Shown piece after piece: positions 37,253 to 47,234 of a stretch of DNA of 64,000 bases. The DNA lies in the NCBI RefSeq assembly GCF_003268635.1, contig NZ_CP029639.1:6244001-6308000 (forward strand), in the 5' to 3' direction. The notes beneath the pieces are model-generated. The model made no database searches. It was not told where the DNA came from and saw only the letters and a program-made list of their open reading frames with translations. The translations under genes were made by a program, and so were the position numbers. The DNA is from Paenibacillus sp. DCT19 (GTDB taxonomy: Bacteria > Bacillota > Bacilli > Paenibacillales > Paenibacillaceae). Every line of letters starts with the position of its first letter. Position 1 is the stretch's first letter.

Positions 37253-37423
37253 ACAGATGGACAGATGATAGAGGTGGGCCATGCACTATGAGCGTGAATG
37301 TGAAGTCCCGACTTTCAATCATGCTCCATCTCTAACGAACTCAATCGGCCTTATTCGCGGTAAAATTACATTCAGGAAATTCTAACGAATCGTTGACACG
37401 CTAATCTGCCTTTTGGGCGTGAA

Positions 37424-37780
37424 TTAGTTCTGTTCTTCCTGTATTGCTTTCAGTTCAGCAGAGGTTAGTCCTGTGGCTTTCATAATGGTATCTTGGTCAA
37501 GACCCATGGATAGCATATTTTGTGCGATCCTGCGTTTACTCTCTGCTTCTCCTTCTTTCAAGCCTTCTTTAATCCCTTCCTTAATGCCCTCTTCCATGCC
37601 TTTCTTCAACCCTTCTTCACGTGCACCCTCAATCATCGATGCCTCATCGCGCAAAAACTTTTGCCGTGCCTCGTATTGTTGACGCGCCTGTTCATCCTGA
37701 CTTAGGAACTCCAACACACTCATAGCCTTCTTCAATGCAGGTTCCAATTCATGCATCATTAACGCCTCCCAGCTATACAT
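37424..37780 (-). pseudogene. C-terminal remnant of Rpn/PD-(D/E)XK nuclease-transposase family protein
   Basis: About 118 residues: LEPALKKAMSVLEFLSQDEQARQQYEARQKFLRDEASMIEGAREEGLKKG, then a repeated EGIKEGLKEG stretch and GLTSAELKAIQEE. This is the typical tail of Rpn family (PDDEXK_2) proteins, about 280 to 300 residues when complete. The catalytic N-terminal domain is absent. The apparent ATG at 37780 lies inside the terminal repeat of family A copy A2, so the gene is truncated at the repeat border. No ribosome binding site; probably not functional. Confidence 0.8.
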
Positions 37781-37971
37781 ATTCAACTAATGAATTGTTT
37801 ACACTTGCCACTCCGATGACAGAATAACCTTCCGATCGCTGTTATCCCCAGATTTTTTTTGGATTCCCTTCTACAAAGGGAAAATCCGGGGATAAAGGCG
37901 AACGCTTCGCTTCTTCACGTTATTTCTGTCCTCTCCGTTCTCGTTTAAAAATTTTAGTTGAATTAATATAG
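37773..37971 (+). repeat. Family A palindromic repeat, copy A2
   Basis: Same order of blocks as A1. Ends CTATACATATTCAAC and GTTGAATTAATATAG are inverted matches with three mismatches. The core keeps GATGACAGAATAAC, GTTATCCCC, GGGGATAAAGG and GTTATTTCTGTCC. Its left end abuts the Rpn remnant. Confidence 0.85.
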
Positions 37972-38084
37972 ATTGGGTTATGGTATTTTTCAACAAATAA
38001 TAAGTATAGATGTAGTGTTCATTTCATTATAACACGTAACCAAGTCTTTAAATAGCGTAATTACGTATACTTAAAACAAAAAAA

Positions 38085-38110
38085 GACTGTTTCGACAGAT
38101 CGAAACAATC
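38085..38110 (-). terminator. Rho-independent terminator
   Basis: TGTTTCGA (38088-38095) and TCGAAACA (38100-38107), extended by GAC/ATC-type ends, form the stem. Seven T follow on the minus strand. It serves the regulator ending at 38146. Confidence 0.85.
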
Positions 38111-38145
38111 GGATATGTTAAGCTATTTATTTTAACGCAATATCA

Positions 38146-38793
38146 TTAATTCCCGGATGCTTCACGAATCTGATATGTGCATTTCTTGCCACCATCGGCA
38201 TAACATTCTGTTCGCTCCACATCAGCCTTCAGCAATGAACGGAACAGCTCTAATTCGCAGCGACAAGCCTGCTTATAGACACTTGCCACCTGTACAATTG
38301 GACAGTTCAGCTCTGTAATGACATAGGTACCGTCATCCTCTTGCGATGCGTCTGCCATATATCCATTGTTATTCTGAATACGCGCCAGTTCCTCCACACG
38401 TCCAGCCAGATCCTGGCCCTCCATCTGAGGCAAACCATTACGCAACAGTTTATCCCGGCGGCTCTCAAACAACGTATCTATGACATCTTTTCCCGCAGAT
38501 TCCGATAGTTCCTCTAATAATTCAAGTGTAAGCGAAGGATAAGACTTCGGGAAAAAATTATCTCCCCGCACCGTCAGATGATACACCGATGACGGGCGTC
38601 CTGCTGTAGCACGGGCTTCATGAACCTCAATCAGCCCTTCTTGCTCCAGTGACGTAAGGTGACGGCGAATAGCCATACCTGTCAGCCCCAGTTCAGCCGT
38701 CATCTCCCTCGCGGTCAACGTGCCTTGTCGCTTCAGCATGAACAATATCCGTTCACGCGTCGTCATTTCATCTTCACGTTTCACGTGCAGCAC
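38146..38793 (-). CDS. SufR-like winged-helix regulator with C-terminal cysteine cluster
   Basis: About 215 aa. The N-terminal winged helix (TLTAREMTAELGLTGMAIRRHLTSLEQEGLIEV, then GRPSSVYHLT) is MarR/DeoR-like. The C-terminal part has Cys in ELNCPIVQ, ACRCELE and TECYADGGKKCTY, a pattern expected to bind an iron-sulfur cluster as in SufR. GTG 38793 is preferred for AGGGAGA immediately after the trhO stop; ATG 38766 is possible. It is 13 nt downstream of trhO on the same strand. Confidence 0.82.
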   Translation of the reverse strand: MLHVKREDEMTTRERILFMLKRQGTLTAREMTAELGLTGMAIRRHLTSLEQEGLIEVHEARATAGRPSSVYHLTVRGDNFFPKSYPSLTLELLEELSESAGKDVIDTLFESRRDKLLRNGLPQMEGQDLAGRVEELARIQNNNGYMADASQEDDGTYVITELNCPIVQVASVYKQACRCELELFRSLLKADVERTECYADGGKKCTYQIREASGN

Positions 38794-38806
38794 CTGCTCT
38801 CCCTGC

Positions 38807-39694
38807 TTATGCGTGTACTGGTGCTGCCTCCCGGCAAGCATCCGAGCAAAAGCGGTTATGCGTCTCTTCGCAATCCTCACAGCTCACATGCTGTAGGTTG
38901 CAGGTTGGACAATTAATATATCGGTCATGCGTTGTTCCGCAGTGATAGCAGCTAGCAATCACAATATCTTCGTCTGTACGATTGATTGGTACGGAAATAC
39001 GCTCATCAAATACATAACATTTACCGTCGAACAAACGACCTTGTACTTCTGGATCTTTACCATACGTTACAATGCCGCCTTCAAGTTGAGCTACATCCTG
39101 GAATCCTTCATTAATCATGAATCCAGTCAGCTTCTCGCAACGAATACCGCCTGTGCAGTAGGTAATGATCTTTTTGTCCTTCATGTCGCCCAGATTCTCT
39201 CGAATCCACTCTGGAAACTCACGGAACGACTCAACGTCTGGACGGATGGCTCCGCGGAAATGACCAATTTCGTATTCATAGTCATTACGACCATCGATCA
39301 CGATGACATCATCACGTTGCAAGTGCTCGTGGAACTCCTTCGGAGAGAGGCGTTTGCCGCTAACCACATTGGGGTCAAGCTCTTCATCCACACGGAAGGT
39401 CACCAGCTCTGCTTTGTGACGAACAAATATTTTTTTGAACGCATGCTCTTCGACATCATCAATCTTAAACACCATATCGCTGAACAACGGATTCGCATGC
39501 ATGTCCTTCATGTATTGCTCCGTCTGTTCCGGTGTTCCCGACACAGTGCCGTTGATGCCTTCAGCAGCAATGAGAATACGACCTTTTACACCTAGATCCT
39601 TACAATATTGCAAATGCTCTTGCGTAAATGCTTCAGGGTCTTCAATCTTCACGAACTTATAATATAAAAGCACGCGGTACGCGCTGTTACACAT
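38807..39694 (-). CDS. trhO: tRNA uridine(34) hydroxylase TrhO (rhodanese-like)
   Basis: 295 aa. It has the N-terminal acylphosphatase-like part ([34 protein letters not shown]) and a rhodanese domain with active-site Cys in [17 protein letters not shown] Cys-rich C-terminus follows ([28 protein letters not shown]). TrhO hydroxylates U34 of tRNA to 5-hydroxyuridine with oxygen. ATG 39694 follows AGGTGAT; GTG 39703 is also possible. A cysteine-rich regulator follows in an operon-like arrangement. Confidence 0.88.
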   Translation of the reverse strand: MCNSAYRVLLYYKFVKIEDPEAFTQEHLQYCKDLGVKGRILIAAEGINGTVSGTPEQTEQYMKDMHANPLFSDMVFKIDDVEEHAFKKIFVRHKAELVTFRVDEELDPNVVSGKRLSPKEFHEHLQRDDVIVIDGRNDYEYEIGHFRGAIRPDVESFREFPEWIRENLGDMKDKKIITYCTGGIRCEKLTGFMINEGFQDVAQLEGGIVTYGKDPEVQGRLFDGKCYVFDERISVPINRTDEDIVIASCYHCGTTHDRYINCPTCNLQHVSCEDCEETHNRFCSDACREAAPVHA

Positions 39695-39833
39695 GTATAT
39701 CACCTGTTCCTATTCCATGTTGATATTGGCCGGATTCCCGGCATGCCGACAACGGTGTGCCCTTGCTTCGTAACCTAATCATTCAATCGACGATCGACTG
39801 TCCATATGCATACTTGCCAAAAAGAAAAAGAAA

Positions 39834-39865
39834 CAGCCGCTCGAAACAAATGTCTCGAACTGCTG
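39834..39865 (-). terminator. Probable Rho-independent terminator
   Basis: CAGCCGCTCGAAACA (39834-39848) and TGTCTCGAACTGCTG (39851-39865) form an imperfect stem, followed on the minus strand by TTTCTTTTTC. It is after the lipoprotein gene ending at 39997. Confidence 0.6.
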
Positions 39866-39996
39866 CACAACATTCGACTTTAATTCCTGCATTCTAGTTT
39901 ATCGGAAGCGCAAGGACTTAGTCAATATAAATGTATAGAAAGGCAAGCAAGTTATGGAATTACGCTGGATCTTTTCCTTCCATTGATCGATGTAAC

Positions 39997-41106
39997 TCAC
40001 TCCGAGATCGTAATGATAGAGGTCTCAAAGTGATACCCTGCACTGTCCAACACAGACTGTGACAGCAATATTTTACTGCCTTCCGGGCTCCAAGCAAGCG
40101 GATCTGACACGTTATCCATGTCCGCAGAGATCTGGAATTGTTCGGCCGACTCGGTGTTAGAGACAAACAGCCCTTTTTCGTTATCGCTCTCGGAATTGAT
40201 TGTATAGGCAATTTTGGAATCATCCTGCGACCAGCTTGTGCCAAAAATTTGTGTGCCGCGCGCAAGCGTAGCTTTCTCATTGCCTTCCAGATCAGTAAGC
40301 ACTAGCGCACGCTTCGTATCGGCTGTTTTTTTCACAATGGCTAGTCTCGCACCGTCGCTCGAAGGAATGACCCACTCCACACTTTTCAGTACCTGCTTCA
40401 CTTCGCCGGTCTTTGTGTCGTAAGCGTTCAGTTGGCCGTCCTCACCGGTAATGTAATACACTGTGCTGCCAGAAACCTCTACACTACGAATGTTGAAACT
40501 ACCTACCTCGACTAAAACTTTGGTGTTCCCTTCGACATCCGCCGAGACCAGATTGCCATCCATATTCGGATACACAACATGTGTATTATCCAGCCACGCA
40601 CCCTCACCTACAAATCCCATATCTTTACCCGTCTGTACAGACTCGCCGTTATTCATATTCAGAATGAAGCCTTTGCCTACACTCTCCTCAGGCTCACGAT
40701 AGAAAACATATTGTCCATCCGGTGAGGCCATTGGCGCCGCAAGACTTACATCACTCTCTTTTAGCAACGTATCCGTTCCTTTCGCAATGTCATGCACATA
40801 TATATTGTTTGGGTAACGTTCTTCTCCCTCAACCGTAACTGGCTTAAGTTCTTTATTCGGCTTATCTAGCAAAATCGAGTCAGATGTTAACCAGCCCACA
40901 CCGCGAATATTTGCGATTTTATCGATTTTTTCAAGTTTAAAGCTCTGGTATACGGATGGGTTCGTATTATCTTTAACAACGATATCTGTCCCTCCTGTGC
41001 CACTCCCCATGCTACCGTTCGTTCCTGTATTTCCTCCGCATGCCACTATGGACAAGAGTGTTATCGCCCCAACCGCACCTAAAGCCATCTGTTTCCAATT
41101 CATCAT
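39997..41106 (-). CDS. Beta-propeller (TolB/WD40-like) lipoprotein
   Basis: 369 aa from ATG 41106, after AGGGGGGAAC. Signal peptide ending in lipobox SIVAC. The rest has repeated WSPDG-type blades: GVGWLTSDSILLDKP, MASPDGQYVFYRE, IPSSDGARLAIVKK, WSQDDSKIAYTI and WSPEGSKILLS. This is a TolB-type propeller, likely a cell-surface sensor or binding protein. It follows the histidine kinase on the same strand with 55 nt between, suggesting an accessory role for the two-component system. Confidence 0.78.
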   Translation of the reverse strand: MMNWKQMALGAVGAITLLSIVACGGNTGTNGSMGSGTGGTDIVVKDNTNPSVYQSFKLEKIDKIANIRGVGWLTSDSILLDKPNKELKPVTVEGEERYPNNIYVHDIAKGTDTLLKESDVSLAAPMASPDGQYVFYREPEESVGKGFILNMNNGESVQTGKDMGFVGEGAWLDNTHVVYPNMDGNLVSADVEGNTKVLVEVGSFNIRSVEVSGSTVYYITGEDGQLNAYDTKTGEVKQVLKSVEWVIPSSDGARLAIVKKTADTKRALVLTDLEGNEKATLARGTQIFGTSWSQDDSKIAYTINSESDNEKGLFVSNTESAEQFQISADMDNVSDPLAWSPEGSKILLSQSVLDSAGYHFETSIITISE

Positions 41107-41161
41107 GTTCCCCCCTGAATGCTGTCTATAGATCAATCATACCGATGGGTTACATCCAAAG

Positions 41162-42670
41162 TTATTCAGAATTGTTTCCAACTTGTAAACTTGGATTCGC
41201 AAGTGGAAAAGTCAATTCAAACGTTGTTCCTTCTTCTTCGTCCTTACGCAGCGGTACTAGCTGAATGGTTCCGCCCTGTTTTTCTACAAATTGCTTCACA
41301 AGTGACAGCCCTAGACCTGTCCCGCCGGTCTTTCTAGCTCGATCTTTGTTAACGGTGTAAAAAGGTTCAAATATCTTCTCCCGTGACTCTTCCGGAATCG
41401 GCACACCCGAGTTGAAGATACGAATAACTGCCTTCTGTTCTTGTAAAATAGGCTTACTGTAGACACGAATCACACCGGCTGGTTCGTTATACTTAATAGC
41501 GTTGTCCAACAGATTGATGAAGATGTGCATCAGATTCTCCCGGTCACTGTGAATGGTTGCCGGCTCTAGATGCAGTTCCATCGCGAGCCCGAATTTCTCC
41601 GCTTTGCCGCGCATCCGTCCACAAGCATCCTCCAGTAATGCCCGAACTTCGACATCCTCTGCCTGATTCTCGAAATCATACTTCTCCAGTGCCGAGATGT
41701 GCAGCACCTTCTCGACCATCTCGTACAACCGCTCTGTTTCTTTGCCAATGTTATTCGTCGCATCCTCCAATAACTGAGGATCGTCCTTGTACATGTTCAG
41801 TAATTCAACATAGGCCTTGATCGAGGTGAGCGGTGTCTTGAACTCATGACTAATGTTCCCGATATATTGTTTCTGCTGTTGTTCGAGCGCTTGAAGCTTC
41901 TCGATGGCCAGCTTCAGCTTCTGCTGCTCATCATGCATCGCTGTAATATTTTGACGAATGGAGGTGCTCATATAATAGATACCCTGACCTAGCTCCCCCA
42001 GCTCATCCTTCCGCTTCACAGGGGATGCTTCAATATAGTTCCCTTCACGAATGGAATCCGCAGACTTCTTCAAGCGTGAGATCGCCACAGCAAATCGATT
42101 ATAGAAAAGATAACCCAGGATAAAGCTTAACCCTACGACGGCAATTCCTGCCCACATAAATAAATTCAGAATTCGCGCGTAAAATTCATGATAACTCTGA
42201 ATGGAATACTGCATCTGTACAGCGCCCATCTGCCCATCTGGCCCATCGAGTGGAGCAACATAGAGAAGCGTCTCCCCCTGCTCACGGTATACAATCTTAT
42301 TTTGAAGCACATAGCGCAACGTCTCTGTCATATCTTCTGTACGTTCTCCGGTTGTGATGGATGAACCTACCTGTTGTCCCTCCATATCATATAGAGCGAT
42401 AGGAAGCCCTGTGGAGTTAGCGAGTTCCTGGGCAAGCCTGCGACCGCTTTGCTGTAGAAATGCACCGGGCTCCAGATGAATCGACTCCGTGTAGTAGGAC
42501 TGTCTTACGTTCAGATTGACCAGACGGGTCTGCTGTGACAGAATGTCCTCGATCTGCGTTTGCTGATTGCGTTCGATACCGCGTAATACGAGGTAGCTGA
42601 GCACAACGACCGTGAGAATCAGCAAGGCTGCAAGGAAAACACTGAATTTCAGTTTGATGCTCACTCTCAT
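41162..42670 (-). CDS. Sensor histidine kinase
   Basis: 502 aa. Transmembrane segments lie near residues 9-29 and 165-187 with an extracellular sensing domain between. HAMP-like linker follows, then HisKA with phospho-acceptor His in ISHEFKTPLTSIKAYVELL. ATPase motifs are NLLDNAIKYN and GGTGLGLSLVKQFVEKQGG. The start overlaps the response-regulator stop (ATGA). Autophosphorylates and passes the phosphate to the regulator at 42667. The signal is not known. Confidence 0.92.
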   Translation of the reverse strand: MRVSIKLKFSVFLAALLILTVVVLSYLVLRGIERNQQTQIEDILSQQTRLVNLNVRQSYYTESIHLEPGAFLQQSGRRLAQELANSTGLPIALYDMEGQQVGSSITTGERTEDMTETLRYVLQNKIVYREQGETLLYVAPLDGPDGQMGAVQMQYSIQSYHEFYARILNLFMWAGIAVVGLSFILGYLFYNRFAVAISRLKKSADSIREGNYIEASPVKRKDELGELGQGIYYMSTSIRQNITAMHDEQQKLKLAIEKLQALEQQQKQYIGNISHEFKTPLTSIKAYVELLNMYKDDPQLLEDATNNIGKETERLYEMVEKVLHISALEKYDFENQAEDVEVRALLEDACGRMRGKAEKFGLAMELHLEPATIHSDRENLMHIFINLLDNAIKYNEPAGVIRVYSKPILQEQKAVIRIFNSGVPIPEESREKIFEPFYTVNKDRARKTGGTGLGLSLVKQFVEKQGGTIQLVPLRKDEEEGTTFELTFPLANPSLQVGNNSE

Positions 42671-43377
42671 ATCCGTCCACTCGCTTCGGGAGCGGATGCC
42701 TTATATCCGATCCCGTAGACGGTCTGTAGCTTCTCCTGATCCGTATCACCAATTTTTTTGCGAAGACGCTGAATATGGATATCCACCGTACGGGTACCTC
42801 CTGCATACTCCATGCCCCATACTCGATCCAGCAGATCATCGCGCGTGTATACACGTTCCGGATTGGACATCAGAATGGTTAGCAGGTCGAATTCCTTCGG
42901 TGTAAGCTCCAGTTTCTCATCATTTACGGTGACGGTGCGATGAGCAACATGAATACGCAGAGCTCCATTAATAATCGCTTGGCTCTTCTGATCTTCTGGC
43001 GGTGGACTGCTCTTCTCCACACGGCGCATCAGTGCTTTCACTCTAGCGAGCAGTTCACGAATCTCGAATGGCTTCGTCATATAATCATCGGCGCCCATTT
43101 CCAGACCCACGATTTTGTCTACGATATCATTTTTTACCGTTAATAAAATAATGCCAATATCCTCCCGATCCTCAAGTCTACGGCAGACACCATAACCATC
43201 GAGCTTTGGCATCATCACGTCCAGAATCATAACCTGCGGATGGAACAATGCCACCTTCTCCAGCGCTTCCTCCCCATCATTCGCCGTCTCCACTTCATAG
43301 CCTTCACGGCGCAAAGCATAGGCGATGGCACTGACAATACTTGTTTCGTCATCGACAACCAGCACTTTTTTATTCAT
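42667..43377 (-). CDS. OmpR-family response regulator
   Basis: 236 aa. Receiver domain with acidic pair VVDDETSIV, phospho-acceptor Asp in MILDVMMPKLDGYG and Lys in MTKPFEIRELLAR. The C-terminal winged helix has LTPKEFDLLTILM and GTRTVDIHIQRLRKKI. ATG 43377 is preferred over ATG 43386 because GAGG lies at a normal distance. First gene of the two-component operon with kinase and lipoprotein. The 43378-43642 gap holds no gene that I can support. Confidence 0.94.
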   Translation of the reverse strand: MNKKVLVVDDETSIVSAIAYALRREGYEVETANDGEEALEKVALFHPQVMILDVMMPKLDGYGVCRRLEDREDIGIILLTVKNDIVDKIVGLEMGADDYMTKPFEIRELLARVKALMRRVEKSSPPPEDQKSQAIINGALRIHVAHRTVTVNDEKLELTPKEFDLLTILMSNPERVYTRDDLLDRVWGMEYAGGTRTVDIHIQRLRKKIGDTDQEKLQTVYGIGYKASAPEASGRI

Positions 43378-43642
43378 CGGATTCATCCTCTTCCGTTATG
43401 TCATCAGTTACTTCTGTGTTCATTGATATCACATCAAAACTATTTATAGATATATGGTACCAAGGGTTTGGTAAATTGGCTACGAGCCTGATTCACACCT
43501 GCACACCTAAGTACCCACCTTCGATAAGTATCCATATTCCCAGCTTAAGCTTTGTTTCCCTTATTTTATACCCAAGGACGACAAAAAGAGCCACCCCTAT
43601 ATCCGGGCTGGCTATAATATATACAAATATAGTACACATCTT

Positions 43643-44539
43643 CTATTCTTCGAATGACAGATTCATCGGTTCATCCATCATCTCATATTCGGTCTCCATG
43701 TGGGTAACTGGCGTATTACGATCCACTTCTTCGAAACGGAAGCTATCCACCCACACTTTGCCTTTCCCATATAAAATAGCCCCAAATGATATAACTGCGC
43801 TACCCTTTGGCACATCGAGTACAATATGGTATTGATTCCATGGCTGTGTGCCAGTGATTGGCCGATCATGCATATTATCAAACTGAAGAACATCCTGAAC
43901 GTTATTGTCCACCCGCATCCATAAACTGCAGAAATGCTCTACCTTTTCGTTCATGACGAATCCTGAAAACTTCATCCGTTTACCTACATACTTATCTGCC
44001 TTGAATTGTTGCATCATTGTAGCGAACTCATTCATTTCCATCGGTGTGATGGATTTCAGATACCCTGAGCATTTACCCTGATGTACCACTGTAGGATCTA
44101 TGCCCATTTCATAATTTTGCGGGTGACTCCCAGTTAATATCCATCCATGAACCGTTGATGTATCATTCATCATTAATTCTCCTCCTCTAGATTTAGCTTT
44201 AAATAGCTTCAAGTTAAACAATTTGCGAAATCGACCTGGTGGCAGTCCGTACACCTTTTTAAATGCTCGCGTGAACGCTTCCTGGCTTTCAAACCCACAA
44301 CCAAGGGAAATGTCCAAGATCCCTATATTGGTAGATCTAAGTATGGTGGAAGTGTCACTCAAACGGCGGTTGCGAATATATTCTACAACGGTCATACCTA
44401 CCTCTTTACGAAACACCCGGTGATAGTGATAGGGCGATAATCCAGCTCCTGAAGCTACTTCTTCAAGCCCTATATCTTCGTACAGACGAGTTTCAATAAA
44501 ATACAGACTTTGCTGAACCATTTCACTGTATGGATTCAA
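43643..44539 (-). CDS. AraC-family transcriptional regulator with C-terminal sensory domain
   Basis: 298 aa. The N-terminal AraC DNA-binding domain has LEEVASGAGLSPYHYHRVFRKEVGMTVVEYIRNRRL and LDISLGCGFESQEAFTRAFKKVYGLPPGRFR. The C-terminal half (from TVHGWILTGSHPQNYEMGID) is a beta-rich, Trp-containing domain resembling a sugar-binding or GyrI-like ligand module. The start is TTG at 44539 with AAGGGGC about 11 nt upstream; ATG 44521 is an alternative. Next to the MATE exporter on the same strand. Confidence 0.85.
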   Translation of the reverse strand: MNPYSEMVQQSLYFIETRLYEDIGLEEVASGAGLSPYHYHRVFRKEVGMTVVEYIRNRRLSDTSTILRSTNIGILDISLGCGFESQEAFTRAFKKVYGLPPGRFRKLFNLKLFKAKSRGGELMMNDTSTVHGWILTGSHPQNYEMGIDPTVVHQGKCSGYLKSITPMEMNEFATMMQQFKADKYVGKRMKFSGFVMNEKVEHFCSLWMRVDNNVQDVLQFDNMHDRPITGTQPWNQYHIVLDVPKGSAVISFGAILYGKGKVWVDSFRFEEVDRNTPVTHMETEYEMMDEPMNLSFEE

Positions 44540-44648
44540 ATTGAAGTGCAGCCCCTTTCCTTATCTGTACTATACGGAAAAGAGACGTACCGGTTTTGAT
44601 CATTTTTGCTACATTTATTTTTTTGTAACAGCAAATCAAAACAAAAAA

Positions 44649-44683
44649 GCCGACCATAGGAACATGACTCCCTATAATCGGCT
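44649..44683 (-). terminator. Rho-independent terminator of the MATE gene
   Basis: AGCCGA (44649-44654) and TCGGCT (44678-44683), with an inner ATAGG/CCTAT pair, precede TTTTTT on the minus strand. It is 67 nt after the MATE stop. Confidence 0.8.
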
Positions 44684-44749
44684 CTACTATTGAACTGGAC
44701 GACATCAGTCATCCAATCTTGGCGAATATATATAATATTAGCTTCTACC

Positions 44750-46159
44750 TTAGACTGCTGGAACAGGCTGTGCTCCAACTGAATCATCCTCATCGTGATC
44801 CACCAGTCCATGCTTCTCCCAAGCCCGACTCTTCCAGCGGAAGTACATAATGAAGGCTCGTGTCCACTCATCGGCTGCAATCGCTAGCCAGATTCCTGCC
44901 AGACCCATGTTCAGTTGGAAGACAAACAGGTATCCTAGTGGCAAGCTTAGGCAGACCATCGAGATCAGTCCCATGTACACTGGGAACTTCGCATCTCCTG
45001 CGGCACGAAGCGAGTTAATGATCACGATATTGGTCGTGCGCCCCGTTTCCAGCACGATACTGAGCAGGATAACCTGCGCAGCAATACGAATCACTTCCGG
45101 GTTATCCGTGAACAAGCCCACAAGTGGCACACGGAACGCAATCACCACGAGATCGACGGCGATGGTCACGATCATGGCCCATTTTACACTTTTCCAAACA
45201 CGCTGGTAGGCTGTCTCTTGCTGCTTGGCACCCACCAGTCGTCCCACCATAATCGCTGTACCCATACCAATCGCCATACTGAATAGATAGATATAAGACG
45301 AGATATTATGCGCATATTGGCGAGAAGCCAGTGCTTCTGCTCCCAGGAACGTGGCATAGAAGAAAAAGACAAGCTGACAGGAATGGTACATAATCTGCTC
45401 TACTGCAGATGGAATACCAATCTTCAGAATTTTTGACACATAGTTTTTCGTAAATTGCAGATAGAACTTAATCTCCACCCGCACTTCGGTCACACGATAG
45501 AGCAACCAGAAGAAGATCAACAGACAGACAAAACGGCTCACAATGGTTGAGATCGCTGCACCCTCTACCCCAAGTGCTGGCATGCCGAAGTGACCAAAGA
45601 TCAGAATGTAGTTCAAACCAACGTGAAGCACATTCATAAATACAGAGACATACATCGTCTCTTTCGTAAATCCATACGTACGAATAATTGCAGCCAAGGA
45701 GTTAATCAACGCCTGAAGGAAGATGGCTCCTCCGACAATGTGCATGTATGCTTTGGCATAGACTAGAATCTCACCCTGCACGTTCATTTTCTCTAGCAGC
45801 ATTCCGCCGAACACAAGGAACGCCCCACTAAGCACTAGACCTACGATGAGGTTCAGCGTAATTGCCATACCTGTAATTTTGGCTGCTTCATACAGCTTCT
45901 TCGATCCAATATATTGAGCAACAACAATCGCAGCTCCGTTACCGACAACCTCCAAGAGTAAAATCGCTATCGTAATAATCTGGTTCGAAGCTCCGATTCC
46001 AGCTACTGCATTGTCTGACACGGAACTAATCATCAACGTATCGACCGTACCCATTAACATAAACAAAAATAATTCCAGAAAAATCGGCCAGGTTAATGCG
46101 AACAGATTAAGCGATTTGCCCTGTTGCTGTGTCCCTGTTTCCGTAACGGCTGCACTCAT
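44750..46159 (-). CDS. MATE family efflux transporter
   Basis: 469 aa with about twelve membrane segments. The N-terminal LTWPIFLELFLFMLMGTVDTLMISSVSDNAVAGIGASNQI is the MatE signature region. It has VVGNGAAIVVAQYIGSKKLYEA and GIPSAVEQIMYHSCQLVFF, typical of this family. GAGGTGAC precedes ATG 46159. Exports cationic drugs or metabolites with Na+ or H+. Adjacent AraC regulator may control it. Confidence 0.9.
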   Translation of the reverse strand: MSAAVTETGTQQQGKSLNLFALTWPIFLELFLFMLMGTVDTLMISSVSDNAVAGIGASNQIITIAILLLEVVGNGAAIVVAQYIGSKKLYEAAKITGMAITLNLIVGLVLSGAFLVFGGMLLEKMNVQGEILVYAKAYMHIVGGAIFLQALINSLAAIIRTYGFTKETMYVSVFMNVLHVGLNYILIFGHFGMPALGVEGAAISTIVSRFVCLLIFFWLLYRVTEVRVEIKFYLQFTKNYVSKILKIGIPSAVEQIMYHSCQLVFFFYATFLGAEALASRQYAHNISSYIYLFSMAIGMGTAIMVGRLVGAKQQETAYQRVWKSVKWAMIVTIAVDLVVIAFRVPLVGLFTDNPEVIRIAAQVILLSIVLETGRTTNIVIINSLRAAGDAKFPVYMGLISMVCLSLPLGYLFVFQLNMGLAGIWLAIAADEWTRAFIMYFRWKSRAWEKHGLVDHDEDDSVGAQPVPAV

Positions 46160-46366
46160 GATGTCACCTCTTTAATCTCCATAAAATAATTAATTGCACG
46201 AAAACTTCCGACATTGAATCTTGATGTTTCAACATGTAAACAAGGGGTATAGTAGCATAGACTTTCTGAAAAAGCATCCGCTTTTACGAAAATAATTTTA
46301 TTTTTTTCAAAAATTTTGAAAATGAATGGAAAAAGATGCTCTTTCATGATATTTACATACAACAAA

Positions 46367-46392
46367 AAGCCTGAACCGGCTGGTTCAGGCTT
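46367..46392 (-). terminator. Rho-independent terminator of the second sugar ABC operon
   Basis: AAGCCTGAACC (46367-46377) and GGTTCAGGCTT (46382-46392) form an 11-bp stem with TTTTTG on the minus strand. It is 15 nt after the permease stop. Confidence 0.9.
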
Positions 46393-46406
46393 AAAGATAG
46401 AGCTGT

Positions 46407-47234
46407 TTATTTAATGGAACCTTGTGTCACCCCGTTAATAATCCATTTTTGTGCGAATAGATAGATTATAATCATCGGCAACAATGCGAGCAGATAGGAG
46501 GCAAACGCCAGGTTGAAATCTGTATTGAACTGACCCTGGAACACATATTGCACCAGTGGCAGCGTATATTGCGACGGATCACTGATAATAACGAGTGGCA
46601 ACAAGAAGTCGTTGTAGGTCGACAGACATGTCAGAATACCGACGGTGGCACTGATCGGTGCCATTAGCGGGAAAATGATCCGCCAGAACGTGCCCCAAGT
46701 CGTCGCACCATCCACATATGCGGCCTCCTCCAGCGTTACGGGAATCGATCGGATGTACCCAACGTACACAAATACGTTAAAGGCAAGCCCATAGACCGTA
46801 TGCAACAAGGTAAGACCAAGTAGGTTAGTCATCTCAAGCGATGACGTCAGTTTAACAATCGGCAACATGATGATGGGAAACGGAATGAACATTGCACTGA
46901 CGAAGTAATAATATAATCCTTTGAAAAATTTCCGTTTCTCCATATTACGTGATATCGCATAAGCGACCATCGAGTTGCTCAGAAGTGTGAGCACAACCGT
47001 TGATGCGGTCACCATGGCGCTGTTGCGGAACGATTGGAAGAAGTTCGTCATTTCAATCGCACTCGCAAAGTTCTCCCAATGGAGCGTCGTCGGAATGGCG
47101 AATACCGACTGTGCCATCTGCTCTGGATTTTTCAGAGCAATCGTAACGGTCATATACAATGGGAACAAAATAAACAGTGTGCCTAGCACAACAAGTAACA
47201 TCACGAGCCAGTTCGTACCTAGACGGCTTCTCAT
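46407..47234 (-). CDS. Carbohydrate ABC transporter permease, MalG type
   Basis: 275 aa, six membrane segments. The EAA-like loop is LEEAAYVDGATTWGTFWRIIFPLMAP. The start overlaps the stop of the upstream permease by one base (TAATG). Last gene of the importer with a MalF-type partner and binding protein. No ATPase is encoded here. Confidence 0.9.
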   Translation of the reverse strand: MRSRLGTNWLVMLLVVLGTLFILFPLYMTVTIALKNPEQMAQSVFAIPTTLHWENFASAIEMTNFFQSFRNSAMVTASTVVLTLLSNSMVAYAISRNMEKRKFFKGLYYYFVSAMFIPFPIIMLPIVKLTSSLEMTNLLGLTLLHTVYGLAFNVFVYVGYIRSIPVTLEEAAYVDGATTWGTFWRIIFPLMAPISATVGILTCLSTYNDFLLPLVIISDPSQYTLPLVQYVFQGQFNTDFNLAFASYLLALLPMIIIYLFAQKWIINGVTQGSIK

